Positions 1-8,466 of a stretch of 27,821 bases of DNA are shown here, piece by piece (within the stretch, counting starts at the first letter, position 1; every line of letters begins with the position of its first letter). Location: contig CAKPMY010000016.1 of NCBI GenBank assembly GCA_934168245.1, positions 1-27,821 of the forward strand. Direction: 5' to 3'. This stretch comes from an uncultured Bacilli bacterium (lineage in GTDB: Bacteria > Bacillota_I > Bacilli_A > RF39 > UBA660). Position numbers and translations under genes: made by a program. The notes below the pieces were generated by a model that was not told the origin of the DNA, searched no databases, and saw only the letters and a list, made by a program, of their open reading frames with translations.

Positions 1-30
1 TATTTTATCTTCGTAAGTTAATTTTGACAT
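1..30 (-). CDS. 5' end of an unidentified gene, cut by window edge
   Basis: An ATG at 30 opens a frame of ten codons (MSKLTYEDKI) that runs off the left edge. A GAGG ribosome site lies 7 bases upstream, inside the right arm of the hairpin at 33-69. The peptide resembles the opening of helix-turn-helix proteins of IS3-type transposases, but ten residues cannot settle this. If it is a transposase gene, an insertion sequence lies just outside the window. Confidence 0.4.
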   Translation of the reverse strand, partial: MSKLTYEDKI

Positions 31-32
31 AT

Positions 33-69
33 AAAAACCTCGTTTCTCTTATGTCCAAGAAACGGGGTT
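33..69 (-). terminator. Terminator after the ABC gene pair
   Basis: Read on the minus strand, AACC-C-CGTTTCT pairs with AGAAACG-A-GGTT around a 10-base loop, with one C/A mismatch, and TTTTTAT follows. It lies about 40 bases past the stop at 109 and directly before the start at 30, so it separates the ABC operon from the next gene. Confidence 0.6.
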
Positions 70-108
70 CATATCAATTTTAGTTACCTACTTTTATAAT
101 TTTACATT

Positions 109-2547
109 TTAATCTAAATCAGTTCTAGCGAGGATAGCAGCTGGTGTTTTACGTAGAGTTGCGAAGACTGGAATTAGTCCTACTAAAAGATTAAAGCCAA
201 AGCAGATTATTATAGCCTCTAAAACAGTCGTTGTATTTACTAGAATTAAGTTTTGCATAAATGCGGCTTTAGATAATACTTTCATTATATAGGCACAAAG
301 TATAATTCCTGTTAAACTTGTTAAGACACTTATAGCAATTATTTCACCAGAGAACATAATATAAATATCTTTCTTTTTTACACCTATGGCACGATAGATA
401 CCTACTTCTTTTACTCTAGATAAGAATGATGATCTACTCATTAAGAATATTTCGATTAGAGATATGGCTAGAACGATTGTAGCACTTGCTAGAAGTAAAT
501 TATTACTTTTTACACGAGAAGCGACATAATTTTCCCTATCCTGTTGATAGTTATCATAAATATTCATTTCATAACTACTTCTGAAGGTATTAATAGTTTT
601 AGTTTTATCAGTTGCATAGACTGTTAGTTTTTTAGTCTTTAGAATTAAACTTGTTTTTAGAGTGTTAGCATTTACAAAATAATTATTTAATTCATTAGCA
701 GAATCATAATAACCAACTACTTTTAGTTTATGGTCTCCTACTTTGACTGAAGTCTCTTTATCTAATTTCATATATTCTTCATTACTTACATTTACGATAG
801 TTTCATAATCATTTGTTGGTTCTCGACCTTTAGTAATTCTGATTTTATCTTTAAATAGATTATAGTCTTGAAGACCAGTTGTGCCTTTATTTTCTTCTTC
901 ATATTCATCACTTATATTTTTAGAATTATATATTATATCTATAAACATATCTTCATTTACATAAATTGAAGGAGATACTAAGTCTGTAATTCCAACGATA
1001 GTAAAGTCATCCATAGAAGTTATTTTAGCAACTCTATTTAGGACATCTTTGGCTTTTGTAACATTGGCCATCCTGTTAATACCGTCACTAGATGAAAACA
1101 TTTTTTCAATAGTAAGTTTATCGACAACTATTTCATAATTATTTTCAGGCATTCTACCATAGATTAAATCGTCTTTAGTAATCATGTTTAGAGATGATAG
1201 GGAACCTTTTAAGAGTAGATTTTGTTTACTTGTTTGGTAATAATCACTTAAAGGAACTCGCATACTTATAGAAGAATTACTTGGTAGAATATATTTTACT
1301 CCTTCTACTTCAGTATATTGTTGATAAGTCTCAGGAGATATTTTATTAGACTCGATTGTTAGATAATTTTTGTTAGTTGTGACAAAGTCTTTCTCATTTA
1401 CTCGTGAGGTTACTCCGATACTACTAGTTGAAATCATTATAAAGATACCTGATAAGAAGAAACCAAATAGAAGAATCTTTTTAATTAGAGAATAAGCAAA
1501 AACTTTTTTAAAGCCATTGGTTATAAAAGTAATAGGATTAAATATTGAAGAATATCTTAGTTTTCTATTTTTATCAATGATGTTTTCAAAGTCAAACTCA
1601 TATTTTTCTAGTTCAGACTTATCTAGTTTATGATAATGATCATCGATAAACTCAATACTAGAGTCTTCATCGACTACTTCAATAGAATTATTATTTTTAC
1701 TACGGATATAAATATTATTATTTTTAATTACTATTTCTACTTGAAGTTTTTCATTATTATCATGATAGATTGTTATATCATTAGTCTTATCATTAAAGTT
1801 TTCTTTCTTTTTAAAGTCTTTTAGATAAAATCTATTATCGATAGCATAGTCTAGTTCATTGGTATGAGTATTTTCATAATCTTTAACGACTTTACCGTCA
1901 GATATTTCAATAATTCTACTAGCATAGAAATTGGCTAGATTGGTTTCATGAGTTACTAGTATTACTAATCTATCTTTAGATATAGCCTTGATAATATTCA
2001 TTATTTCAACAGAGTTTTTACTGTCTAAGTTACCAGTAGGCTCATCAGCAATAATAATATTAGGATTTTTTACAATGGCACGAGCAATACCTACTCTTTG
2101 ACGTTCACCACCAGATAACATATTAGCAGGTCTTTTACGATAACGGTACATTCCTACTTTTTCTAAGACATAAGTTACACGTTTATCGATTTCTTTTTTA
2201 TCTTTAATACCAATTATTTTTAAACTTAAGGCAACATTGTCGTAGACAGATAGATTATCTACTAGTTTGTAATCTTGGAAAATGTAGCCAATATTTAAGT
2301 TCCTTATTTTATCTACTTTGTAACTGAATTTACTAGTAATCTTTTGATCGTTTATGAAGATTTTACCTTTTTGAACTTTATCTAGACCACCAATAACATT
2401 TAAAAGAGTTGTTTTACCAGAACCAGATGGACCAAGTAAGGCTACTAGACCAGTATCTTCTAAAGTAAGAGAGGTATTATCAATTACATGGATTTGATTT
2501 TTCTTATGACGATTAAAATACTTATTTATGTTTTCTATTTTTATCAT
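109..2547 (-). CDS. ABC transporter, fused ATPase and FtsX/MacB-type permease (812 aa)
   Basis: The N-terminal ATPase shows Walker A GPSGSGKT (39-46), Q-loop Gln91, signature LSGGE (144-148), Walker B IIIADEP (164-170) and switch His200. An unusually long charged, Asn-rich linker follows (about 225-345). The permease has one membrane span (about 355-375), a large extracytoplasmic region, then three spans (about 684-704, 733-755, 776-797) with the FtsX-type stretch RVKEVGIYRAIG between the first two. This is the MacB/FtsX topology with the ATPase fused in front. It starts 2 bp after the 745-aa gene, and its ribosome site AGAGGTG overlaps that gene's end, so the two are co-translated and probably form a heterodimer. 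MacB-type proteins usually power extraction or efflux of peptides, lipids or antibiotics; the substrate here is unknown. Confidence 0.88.
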   Translation of the reverse strand: MIKIENINKYFNRHKKNQIHVIDNTSLTLEDTGLVALLGPSGSGKTTLLNVIGGLDKVQKGKIFINDQKITSKFSYKVDKIRNLNIGYIFQDYKLVDNLSVYDNVALSLKIIGIKDKKEIDKRVTYVLEKVGMYRYRKRPANMLSGGERQRVGIARAIVKNPNIIIADEPTGNLDSKNSVEIMNIIKAISKDRLVILVTHETNLANFYASRIIEISDGKVVKDYENTHTNELDYAIDNRFYLKDFKKKENFNDKTNDITIYHDNNEKLQVEIVIKNNNIYIRSKNNNSIEVVDEDSSIEFIDDHYHKLDKSELEKYEFDFENIIDKNRKLRYSSIFNPITFITNGFKKVFAYSLIKKILLFGFFLSGIFIMISTSSIGVTSRVNEKDFVTTNKNYLTIESNKISPETYQQYTEVEGVKYILPSNSSISMRVPLSDYYQTSKQNLLLKGSLSSLNMITKDDLIYGRMPENNYEIVVDKLTIEKMFSSSDGINRMANVTKAKDVLNRVAKITSMDDFTIVGITDLVSPSIYVNEDMFIDIIYNSKNISDEYEEENKGTTGLQDYNLFKDKIRITKGREPTNDYETIVNVSNEEYMKLDKETSVKVGDHKLKVVGYYDSANELNNYFVNANTLKTSLILKTKKLTVYATDKTKTINTFRSSYEMNIYDNYQQDRENYVASRVKSNNLLLASATIVLAISLIEIFLMSRSSFLSRVKEVGIYRAIGVKKKDIYIMFSGEIIAISVLTSLTGIILCAYIMKVLSKAAFMQNLILVNTTTVLEAIIICFGFNLLVGLIPVFATLRKTPAAILARTDLD

Positions 2548-2549
2548 TA

Positions 2550-4787
2550 TTACACCTCTTCTCTATAAGAGTTCATGACACTCTTTTTAAATATTTTAGC
2601 AGCATATTTTTCACTTGTTAAGAATGATAGGAAGATTAATATTAGATATATTAATGTATAGTCATTGAATGACAAATATTCGTTTATGGTTTGAAGAATT
2701 GAATTTTTTATAGTACCTAGACTGTTTAAGTAAACTAATAAGTCAAAAGCAAAATAAGCAATATTTGCGACTATAAATAATTCAATTATTAGTAATTGTC
2801 TAGCCACTTTCTTAGGTGAACCTAACATTCTAATAGTTGTATAATAGATGTTTCTAGATTTTAAGATTAGTTTTATAACAAAGTATGTAATAAAGAAAAG
2901 TGTAGCAACTAAGATGACAGTAACTATTATTTTTAGAACTCTTATAATAACAGCAGTTGATTCTTGAATGAGAGTCTGTTTAACGACTAGGGTCTTGTAA
3001 TTTAAGTTGTTTAGTTCTTCTACCGTGTCATCTATTTTATGAGGATCTTTTACGTAGATACTCATTTGATAGGTATCTTTATTGTAAAGGTTGTTGTAGT
3101 TTTCTGGATTGATAAAGATTATACCGTTATATAGTTCAAACTCCTCTTTGTTGTAGTTTGGAAAATATAGAACGTAATTAATATTTTTAGAATTGTAGTA
3201 TTTACTTGGGTGAACGGTAAGATTATCTTCATAATACAAGTTACTGATATGAATATTGATGTCTTGATTTAGACAATTTTCTTTAGGACAAGAACCTTTA
3301 TAGTCTTCAGTAATAAAGGCTTCATTTAAGGGTACCCATTTATTTGGAACTATTTTGTAGGCTGGATTCCAACTATTTATTTTGTGATTTTTACCTAGGA
3401 AATTTACTACTGTTGTACTATAAGATTCATTAGTTTGAAGTTGAAATTTATCAATAGCAGTATCCGTAAAATATAATAGGTAACGGTAATCTTCAATGTC
3501 TTTTTTATATTTAATACCAACTATTTTATAATCACTTATATCACTTTGAATAAGGGATGATGAATTGTTTTCTATGGAGTAAGTTTTACCCATTAATTCA
3601 CCATATTGTTGACCTAAATAATAGTCTTTTTTACTACCAACGATAACTATTTCGTTATCCTGTTCTGGCATTCTACCGACATCTAATTTACCAGATAGTT
3701 GTTTAATACTTTTTGGTGTTCCATCAATGTAGTAACTATTGTCCGTTGATGATAAAAAGAAAGTTTGATCGACAATCGAGTCATTTTTCATGATGTGTTT
3801 GATATTATCTAGAGAAGATATTTTTTTAATTTCTTCTTCAGAAATACTGGACTTATCTTTTTTATTGATAATGATACGACCTTCATCTAAGTCTTGGAAC
3901 AGATAATTGTAACCGTTTTTACTCGTTTCATATTCATTCTTTTTAAACGAAGAGTATTCAGCCATTAAGGCTACTACTATAAATAAATAAACTAGTAGTA
4001 AAAGAATAAATTTAGGAGCAACATTGAATGTATTTCGTAAGCCTAGTTTTAATTTATTAAAGAAAGTAATATTCTTGTAGTCGTTTTCTTGGACTGTTCC
4101 ATATTTTACAGGCTTTAATTTTTTATCTTCTAGGACTTTGCCGTCATGCATAGTTATTTTTCTGGTGGCATAGTTACTTATTTGTTCATAGTTATGAGTT
4201 ACAACAATAACTAATTTATCTTTTGATAATTCACTTAGAAGTTTAACGATGCTTTCTGCTGATCTTTTGTCAAGATTTCCAGTTGGTTCATCGGCAATGA
4301 TGATTGGAATATCTTTGGCTAGGGCTCTGGCTATCGCAACACGTTGTTTTTGGCCTCCTGAGAGTTTAGAAACTTTTGTTTTACGGAACTTAGTTAGACC
4401 AACTTTATCTATTAGTTCTAATACTTTAGGCTTAGCCTCTTTTTTAGTTTGACCATTTAAGATTAGAACGAGTTCAATATTTTGATAAACGGTATAACTA
4501 TTAATTAGATTGAAGTTTTGGTAGATGTTTCCGATATATTTACGACGGTAATCTTCCCAATCTTTTTCTAGGTAATGGCTTGTTTCATGACCATTAATGT
4601 ACATTTCTCCTTCTTCATAGGTATCAAGACCAGATATTACATTTAATAATGTAGATTTACCAGATCCTGATTCACCGGTTATTGCGATAAATTCACCTAT
4701 TTTAAATTCAAGATTTACTTTAGTGAAACCTGATGCAATAACTCCTTTACTATAATAGAATTTTGAAACGTTTTTTAACTTTATCAT
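2550..4787 (-). CDS. ABC transporter, fused ATPase and FtsX-type permease, partner subunit (745 aa)
   Basis: Same architecture as the downstream gene. The ATPase has Walker A GESGSGKS (38-45), Q-loop Gln90, LSGGQ (142-146), Walker B IIIADEP (162-168) and His198. One span lies at about 259-277, then an extracytoplasmic domain of some 350 residues, then three C-terminal spans. The outside domain carries a close cysteine pair (CPKENC) that could form a disulfide. The linker after the ATPase is much shorter than in the partner. An AAAGGAAA ribosome site precedes the ATG, and a good sigma-A promoter lies at 4817-4845. As first gene of the pair it probably supplies half of a heterodimeric exporter or extractor. 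Substrate unknown. Confidence 0.88.
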   Translation of the reverse strand: MIKLKNVSKFYYSKGVIASGFTKVNLEFKIGEFIAITGESGSGKSTLLNVISGLDTYEEGEMYINGHETSHYLEKDWEDYRRKYIGNIYQNFNLINSYTVYQNIELVLILNGQTKKEAKPKVLELIDKVGLTKFRKTKVSKLSGGQKQRVAIARALAKDIPIIIADEPTGNLDKRSAESIVKLLSELSKDKLVIVVTHNYEQISNYATRKITMHDGKVLEDKKLKPVKYGTVQENDYKNITFFNKLKLGLRNTFNVAPKFILLLLVYLFIVVALMAEYSSFKKNEYETSKNGYNYLFQDLDEGRIIINKKDKSSISEEEIKKISSLDNIKHIMKNDSIVDQTFFLSSTDNSYYIDGTPKSIKQLSGKLDVGRMPEQDNEIVIVGSKKDYYLGQQYGELMGKTYSIENNSSSLIQSDISDYKIVGIKYKKDIEDYRYLLYFTDTAIDKFQLQTNESYSTTVVNFLGKNHKINSWNPAYKIVPNKWVPLNEAFITEDYKGSCPKENCLNQDINIHISNLYYEDNLTVHPSKYYNSKNINYVLYFPNYNKEEFELYNGIIFINPENYNNLYNKDTYQMSIYVKDPHKIDDTVEELNNLNYKTLVVKQTLIQESTAVIIRVLKIIVTVILVATLFFITYFVIKLILKSRNIYYTTIRMLGSPKKVARQLLIIELFIVANIAYFAFDLLVYLNSLGTIKNSILQTINEYLSFNDYTLIYLILIFLSFLTSEKYAAKIFKKSVMNSYREEV

Positions 4788-4816
4788 ATACTGTTTCCTT
4801 TCTTTTAACTAAGATA

Positions 4817-4845
4817 ATTATATGTATTTAATTGGTTGCATACAA
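4817..4845 (-). promoter_or_regulatory. Promoter of the fused ABC pair
   Basis: On the minus strand TTGTAT and a perfect TATAAT are separated by 17 bases. It ends about 30 bases before the ATG at 4787 and lies after the stop of the kinase gene, so the ABC pair can be transcribed independently. Confidence 0.65.
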
Positions 4846-4872
4846 GCAAATTTACTTGGAAATTTGGTAATT

Positions 4873-5505
4873 TTACTTTACATTTTTGATTTTTTCTAGC
4901 ATAATGTCTACTGCTTCATCAACAGATAGATTCGATGTATCTATTTCAATAGCAGTTTTTGGTCTTAGAAAATTTCCAGACTCTATATCTTTTTTATCAT
5001 GTTCTTCTATTTTTTTTATGACTTGATCAATAGTTAGTTCTTTCATTTTTTTAGATAAACGTTCAGCACGTTTAGTTGTGTTGGCATATAAGTAGAACTT
5101 TATATCGGCATTTGGCATGACTCTTTCAGAGATGTCTCTTCCTTCCATAATTAAATTTTTGTTTTCAGTTATAAATTTCTTTTGAATAGTTCTAACATAT
5201 TCTTTTATTTCTTTGACAGTGGAAAATTCAAGAACATTTTGAGAAATATTTTTATCTTCAAGTTTATTCGTTACATCTTTACCGTTTAAAAATATTCCAC
5301 TGGAAGTAATGTTTATTTTTATATTGGGAAGATGTTTTACTATTTGTTCTAGGTCTGTTGGAGTAAGAGAATTTTCTTGTAAATCAAGGGTAATTAAACG
5401 GTAAATGTTTCCGGAATTACAGACTGGATAATTTAATTTTTCACCTAGTTTCTTGGAAATACTTGTCTTTCCCACTCTAGTTAGACCATCGATTGCTACT
5501 AACAT
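4873..5505 (-). CDS. cmk: Cytidylate kinase-like protein (210 aa)
   Basis: Family: ATP-dependent phosphorylation of CMP/dCMP in the cytosol. Visible are the P-loop GLTRVGKT (7-14), the NMP-site remnant NSGNIYR, the core EGRDISERVMPNADIKFYL, and the C-terminal element ending in IDTSNLSVDEAV. Length is slightly under the usual 220 or so. The P-loop and the D-x-G-x-x-YR element are altered, and the usual RDxxDxxR lid motif is reduced to KKDIESGNF, so this is a divergent member whose substrate may differ. It starts one base past the stop of the glycosylase-like gene, with its AGGAGAG site inside that gene's last codons, so the two are translationally coupled. Alternative: a specialised nucleoside-monophosphate kinase alongside a canonical Cmk elsewhere. 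Confidence 0.72.
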   Translation of the reverse strand: MLVAIDGLTRVGKTSISKKLGEKLNYPVCNSGNIYRLITLDLQENSLTPTDLEQIVKHLPNIKINITSSGIFLNGKDVTNKLEDKNISQNVLEFSTVKEIKEYVRTIQKKFITENKNLIMEGRDISERVMPNADIKFYLYANTTKRAERLSKKMKELTIDQVIKKIEEHDKKDIESGNFLRPKTAIEIDTSNLSVDEAVDIMLEKIKNVK

Positions 5506-5506
5506 A

Positions 5507-6181
5507 TTACTCTCCTATTGTTACGTTTTCTTTTAATTCATGTTCCATTATCCATTTTATATCTTCTATAGATTTATCGATATTAAAACGACCATTACCA
5601 ATCGGATAATAAACAGGATATGTTTTATAAGTTTTGTTTTTTATTTTTAAAGGGTGCATTTCTTTTCTAGTTGTGGAGACAGATATTTTTTTATTTAAGA
5701 CAATACTACTTACTTGATTGCCAAAGAGTATAATAACCTTGGGATTTACTATTTCTATTTCTTTTAGGAATAAGTCTAGATACTCTTTATAGACTTTGTC
5801 TGGTAAGGGTCTAGCATCTATTTGGGTACATTTACCAAGATTAGTTATAAAGACTTTATGTTTTTTTACATCTTCATAGACAAAAGAGGCAAACTCTTCG
5901 GTCCAAGAGGGACCTGTTATTTTTCTTATTGTCTGATATAAATCTTCATCTACTAGGTTTACGGCATAGAATAAGTCCCAAATATTTTTAGTACCAATCC
6001 AAGGAGATTTTAGACCATGCCAAGTCTTTTTAGAGGCTATATTTCTACCAGTTGGATTCATAAAAACAAAACAAATATCAGGATTAGTTTCACTACCACC
6101 ATTATAGATAGAGTCTAAGTCTGGAGAACCATATTCTAATTGTAATTTGTCATAGTGCTTTTGCAAGTCTTTTAATTTCAT
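5507..6181 (-). CDS. Uracil-DNA glycosylase superfamily-like protein (224 aa)
   Basis: The fold signature is that of the uracil-DNA glycosylase superfamily: a hydrophobic strand into FMNPTGRN (about 39-47, where GxxPG is usual), TNLGKC (113-118) followed by a conserved stretch, NPKVIILFG (about 146-154), and a late YYPIGNGRFN (about 181-190) where family enzymes have an HPS-type loop. The His is absent and the first motif altered, so catalysis is uncertain; it may act on another base or only bind DNA. A GTG nine bases upstream is in frame, but it lies within AGGTG, which works better as ribosome site for the ATG at 6181. The kinase-like gene follows after one base. An excision-repair or nucleotide-pool role is inferred. 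Confidence 0.65.
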   Translation of the reverse strand: MKLKDLQKHYDKLQLEYGSPDLDSIYNGGSETNPDICFVFMNPTGRNIASKKTWHGLKSPWIGTKNIWDLFYAVNLVDEDLYQTIRKITGPSWTEEFASFVYEDVKKHKVFITNLGKCTQIDARPLPDKVYKEYLDLFLKEIEIVNPKVIILFGNQVSSIVLNKKISVSTTRKEMHPLKIKNKTYKTYPVYYPIGNGRFNIDKSIEDIKWIMEHELKENVTIGE

Positions 6182-6201
6182 TGATATCACCTACTAAGAT
6201 A

Positions 6202-6210
6202 AGTATATCA
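6202..6210 (-). promoter_or_regulatory. Extended -10 promoter for the glycosylase/kinase pair
   Basis: The minus strand reads TGATATACT, an extended -10, about 20 bases before the ATG at 6181. No good -35 is seen 17 bases upstream (GCCAAT). Confidence 0.42.
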
Positions 6211-6226
6211 TGAAATATCACTATAT

Positions 6227-6250
6227 TGGCTCGTTTGAAGCCATTTTTTT
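6227..6250 (+). terminator. Small plus-strand hairpin with T-run
   Basis: TGGCT and AGCCA flank a 7-base loop and are followed by seven T on the plus strand. No plus-strand gene ends here, so it may act on antisense transcripts or be a chance structure. Confidence 0.3.
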
Positions 6251-6263
6251 AGACTTTACATAG

Positions 6264-6313
6264 AAAAAGGACAAAAGTTTGAGTGTTTTGGACTCTTTAC
6301 TTTCATCCTTTTT
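6264..6313 (-). terminator. Long terminator after the B3/4-domain gene
   Basis: On the minus strand AAAAAGGA pairs with TCCTTTTT, AAAGT with ACTTT and GAGT with ACTC, with small internal loops and a 7-base apex. The final T-run is part of the outer stem. It lies about 30 bases past the stop at 6342 and ends the csoR-mnmA-B3/4 operon. The outer A/T arms would allow some function in both directions. Confidence 0.7.
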
Positions 6314-6341
6314 ATTTATATTAATTTTAAAGATAAGTACT

Positions 6342-7007
6342 TTAACATAATATTTCGGCAGTTCCGTCAGCAAATTTAGTAGTTAATTCTATTAAGTCAT
6401 TAGTTACTTTTTCTAAATCTTGATATGTGGTTTCTTTATTGCCAATAATTAAGTATAAGACATTTTTAGATTCTTCGGTTACTTTTGTTTTATCAACTTG
6501 TCTAATGTCTAGCCAGCAGATAATATCGTTATCATCATCAACAAAAGAGTATTCTCCAGGATTTATAGGTTTTAGTTCTTCACTACCTAAAGGAAGAAAT
6601 TTTTCTGTGCCGTCAGTTATTTTTAGAGAAACATTACCAGATACTTTATCAATATCGTGGGCTCCTAAACATAATTTTGATTCTATTGATAAGATGTTAT
6701 AAATATCTACGGCTTTATTAATACTTACTAGTTCATCACGCTTTGTTAATAGTTTGATTAGGTTTTCTGAGGCTGGTAAATTTTTTCTTCTTGGAACGCC
6801 TACTTCTTGATGTAATTCATAGAAACCTTCAATTACTTTATCATTTTTAATATCATAATCTTTATATTTAGTTATTAGTTCTTGAACTTTATTCTTTCTC
6901 CAAGTTAAATACTCTTCACTTACTGATTCGTTATCAAGGCCAGTAATTTTAACAGCCTTTATTTTTACTCCTAATTCTAATACTTTTTCATCTACTATAA
7001 ATTTCAT
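6342..7007 (-). CDS. B3/4 tRNA-binding-domain protein (221 aa)
   Basis: The protein matches the stand-alone form of the B3/B4 domain of the phenylalanyl-tRNA synthetase beta subunit. Visible in order are GVPRRKNLPASENL (about 90-103), SINKAVDIYNILSIE, the GAHDIDK element, LPLGSEELKPINPGEYSFVD and ICWLDIRQVDKTKVTEE. In PheRS this module edits mischarged tRNA; free versions are usually annotated only by domain. It starts 13 bases after mnmA with a strong AAGGAG site, so it is co-transcribed with a tRNA-thiolation gene. A role in tRNA quality control fits but is inferred. The first 40 residues are less typical of the domain. Confidence 0.8.
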   Translation of the reverse strand: MKFIVDEKVLELGVKIKAVKITGLDNESVSEEYLTWRKNKVQELITKYKDYDIKNDKVIEGFYELHQEVGVPRRKNLPASENLIKLLTKRDELVSINKAVDIYNILSIESKLCLGAHDIDKVSGNVSLKITDGTEKFLPLGSEELKPINPGEYSFVDDDNDIICWLDIRQVDKTKVTEESKNVLYLIIGNKETTYQDLEKVTNDLIELTTKFADGTAEILC

Positions 7008-7020
7008 ATTTTCACTCCTT

Positions 7021-8127
7021 CTATAAATACCATAATTTTTGGTTATTTTTTTGTACTGTTTTAATTATTCCACCACCAAGGCATTCATCATTATGATAAA
7101 GGACACAGGCTTGGCCTGGGGTTACTCGTTTTACTCCTTGTGGATACTTTACTAAGATTTCATTGTTATCTAGCCAAGTTAATTCAACAGGAATATCTTG
7201 TTGGCGATATCTAAACTTGGCAGTACAGTTCTTTATCTTTTCATCGCCTAGATAGTTAACATCTTCAATAATACATGAATCAGACACTAAATAGTCATTG
7301 TCTTCACCAATACAGACATATAAAATATTTTTAGTTAAGTCTTTGCCTACGACAAACATTCTATCTGCTGTACCACCAATGTTTAAACCTTTTCTTTGAC
7401 CGATTGTATAATACATTAGACCAATATGTTTACCTAAAACTTCAGCGGTATCAATATTTACTATGTCTCCGGGAGTATTAGGCAGATAGTTTTCTAAGAA
7501 TTTAGTAAAATTTCTTTCACCAATAAAACAAATACCAGTTGAATCTTTTTTAGTGGCAGTTAGTAGGCCATGTTCTTTGGCAATTTTTCTTACTTCGTCC
7601 TTTTTAATGTCTCCAACTGGAAATAGGACATTTTTCAGTTGTTCTTTACTTACTTGAGATAAGAAGTAAGTTTGATCTTTATTTTCATCTAGGGCTTTTA
7701 ATAGTTTGCCATTTTCAATACGAGCATAATGACCAGTAGCGATATAATCAGCTCCTAGTTCTTTAGCCGCTTTAGCGAACATATCAAATTTTATATATTT
7801 ATTACACATGATGTCAGGATTTGGAGTTCTACCTTTTTTTAGTTCATCTAGAAAATAAGTAAAAACATAATCCCAATATTCTTTTATGAAGTCTTTACGA
7901 TATAGTTTAATACCTAGACTATCACAAACGGCTTTAGCATCGTTGTAGTCTTTTTCTTGAGGGCAAATGCCTTCTTTGGTTGTTGGAGCGGATGCATATT
8001 CACCGTCAGCAAGAGAATCCCAGTTACGCATAAATAAACCGATTACATCGTAACCTTGTTCTTTTAATTTTATAGCAGCAACAGAAGAATCAACTCCTCC
8101 TGACATACCTATTACGACTTTTTTCAT
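7021..8127 (-). CDS. mnmA: tRNA-specific 2-thiouridylase MnmA
   Basis: MnmA inserts sulfur at C2 of the wobble uridine of Lys, Glu and Gln tRNAs, using ATP and persulfide sulfur relayed from a cysteine desulfurase. The protein has the PP-loop SGGVDSS (9-15), a catalytic Cys108 in NPDIMCN, and the partner Cys200 in STGICFIG, with TGHYARI between them. C-terminal RNA-binding segments (YTIGQRKGL, FRYRQQD, TPGQACVLY) are present. Length 368 is normal and both cysteines are in place, so it should be active. The GAGGA site precedes the ATG. It lies 19 bases after a CsoR-type repressor gene and 13 before the B3/4 gene, so it is probably read from the CsoR promoter. No desulfurase gene lies nearby. 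Confidence 0.96.
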   Translation of the reverse strand: MKKVVIGMSGGVDSSVAAIKLKEQGYDVIGLFMRNWDSLADGEYASAPTTKEGICPQEKDYNDAKAVCDSLGIKLYRKDFIKEYWDYVFTYFLDELKKGRTPNPDIMCNKYIKFDMFAKAAKELGADYIATGHYARIENGKLLKALDENKDQTYFLSQVSKEQLKNVLFPVGDIKKDEVRKIAKEHGLLTATKKDSTGICFIGERNFTKFLENYLPNTPGDIVNIDTAEVLGKHIGLMYYTIGQRKGLNIGGTADRMFVVGKDLTKNILYVCIGEDNDYLVSDSCIIEDVNYLGDEKIKNCTAKFRYRQQDIPVELTWLDNNEILVKYPQGVKRVTPGQACVLYHNDECLGGGIIKTVQKNNQKLWYL

Positions 8128-8146
8128 ATTATTCCTCTTTTACCTA

Positions 8147-8446
8147 TTAATTTAATTTACTAAATAAATCTATAATATCATCTACTACTTTGTACTTTTC
8201 GTCTTTTATGTCTTTAACCATACAGGTTTTCATATGACTTTTTAAGATTTCATTACCGAGACTTTTTAAGGCATTCGTAGTTGATGAGATTTGAATTAGA
8301 ACATCATCACAGTAGCGATCATTTACAATCATTTGCTCGATACCATTTATTTGACCAGCAATGATTCGGAGTCTTCTTACTAAGGCTTTCTTTTCTTCTA
8401 TCGTTCTATGTTTTGATCTGGTACAATTCTGGCATTCTTTTTTCAT
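8147..8446 (-). CDS. csoR: CsoR/FrmR-family metal-sensing repressor (99 aa)
   Basis: An all-helical DUF156-family repressor. Cys46, His71 and Cys75 reproduce the Cys-His-Cys spacing (25 and 4) of Cu(I)-sensing CsoR, with Tyr before the first Cys. RcnR- and CstR-type fingerprints fit worse. An extra N-terminal CQNC (Cys5, Cys8) could bind metal or respond to redox. The ATG at 8446 is chosen over an in-frame GTG nine bases upstream because that GTG lies in the ribosome site GGGTG. The gene heads the mnmA operon, and its promoter spacer carries a G-tract as expected of an autoregulated CsoR site. No copper exporter or chaperone is present in the window, so control of the thiolation gene by copper or by sulfane sulfur is an open question. 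Confidence 0.85.
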   Translation of the reverse strand: MKKECQNCTRSKHRTIEEKKALVRRLRIIAGQINGIEQMIVNDRYCDDVLIQISSTTNALKSLGNEILKSHMKTCMVKDIKDEKYKVVDDIIDLFSKLN

Positions 8447-8466
8447 AGTTATCACCCAGAAAACAT

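Noticed and set aside
1630..1824. 64-aa plus-strand frame rich in Ile and Phe
   Set aside because: Antisense to the Asn-rich linker of the 812-aa transporter; its composition is the complement of Asn/Asp codons.
4788..4872. Terminator for the kinase-like gene
   Set aside because: AAATTT-type arms are present but no stable stem with a U-tract was found, so none is reported.
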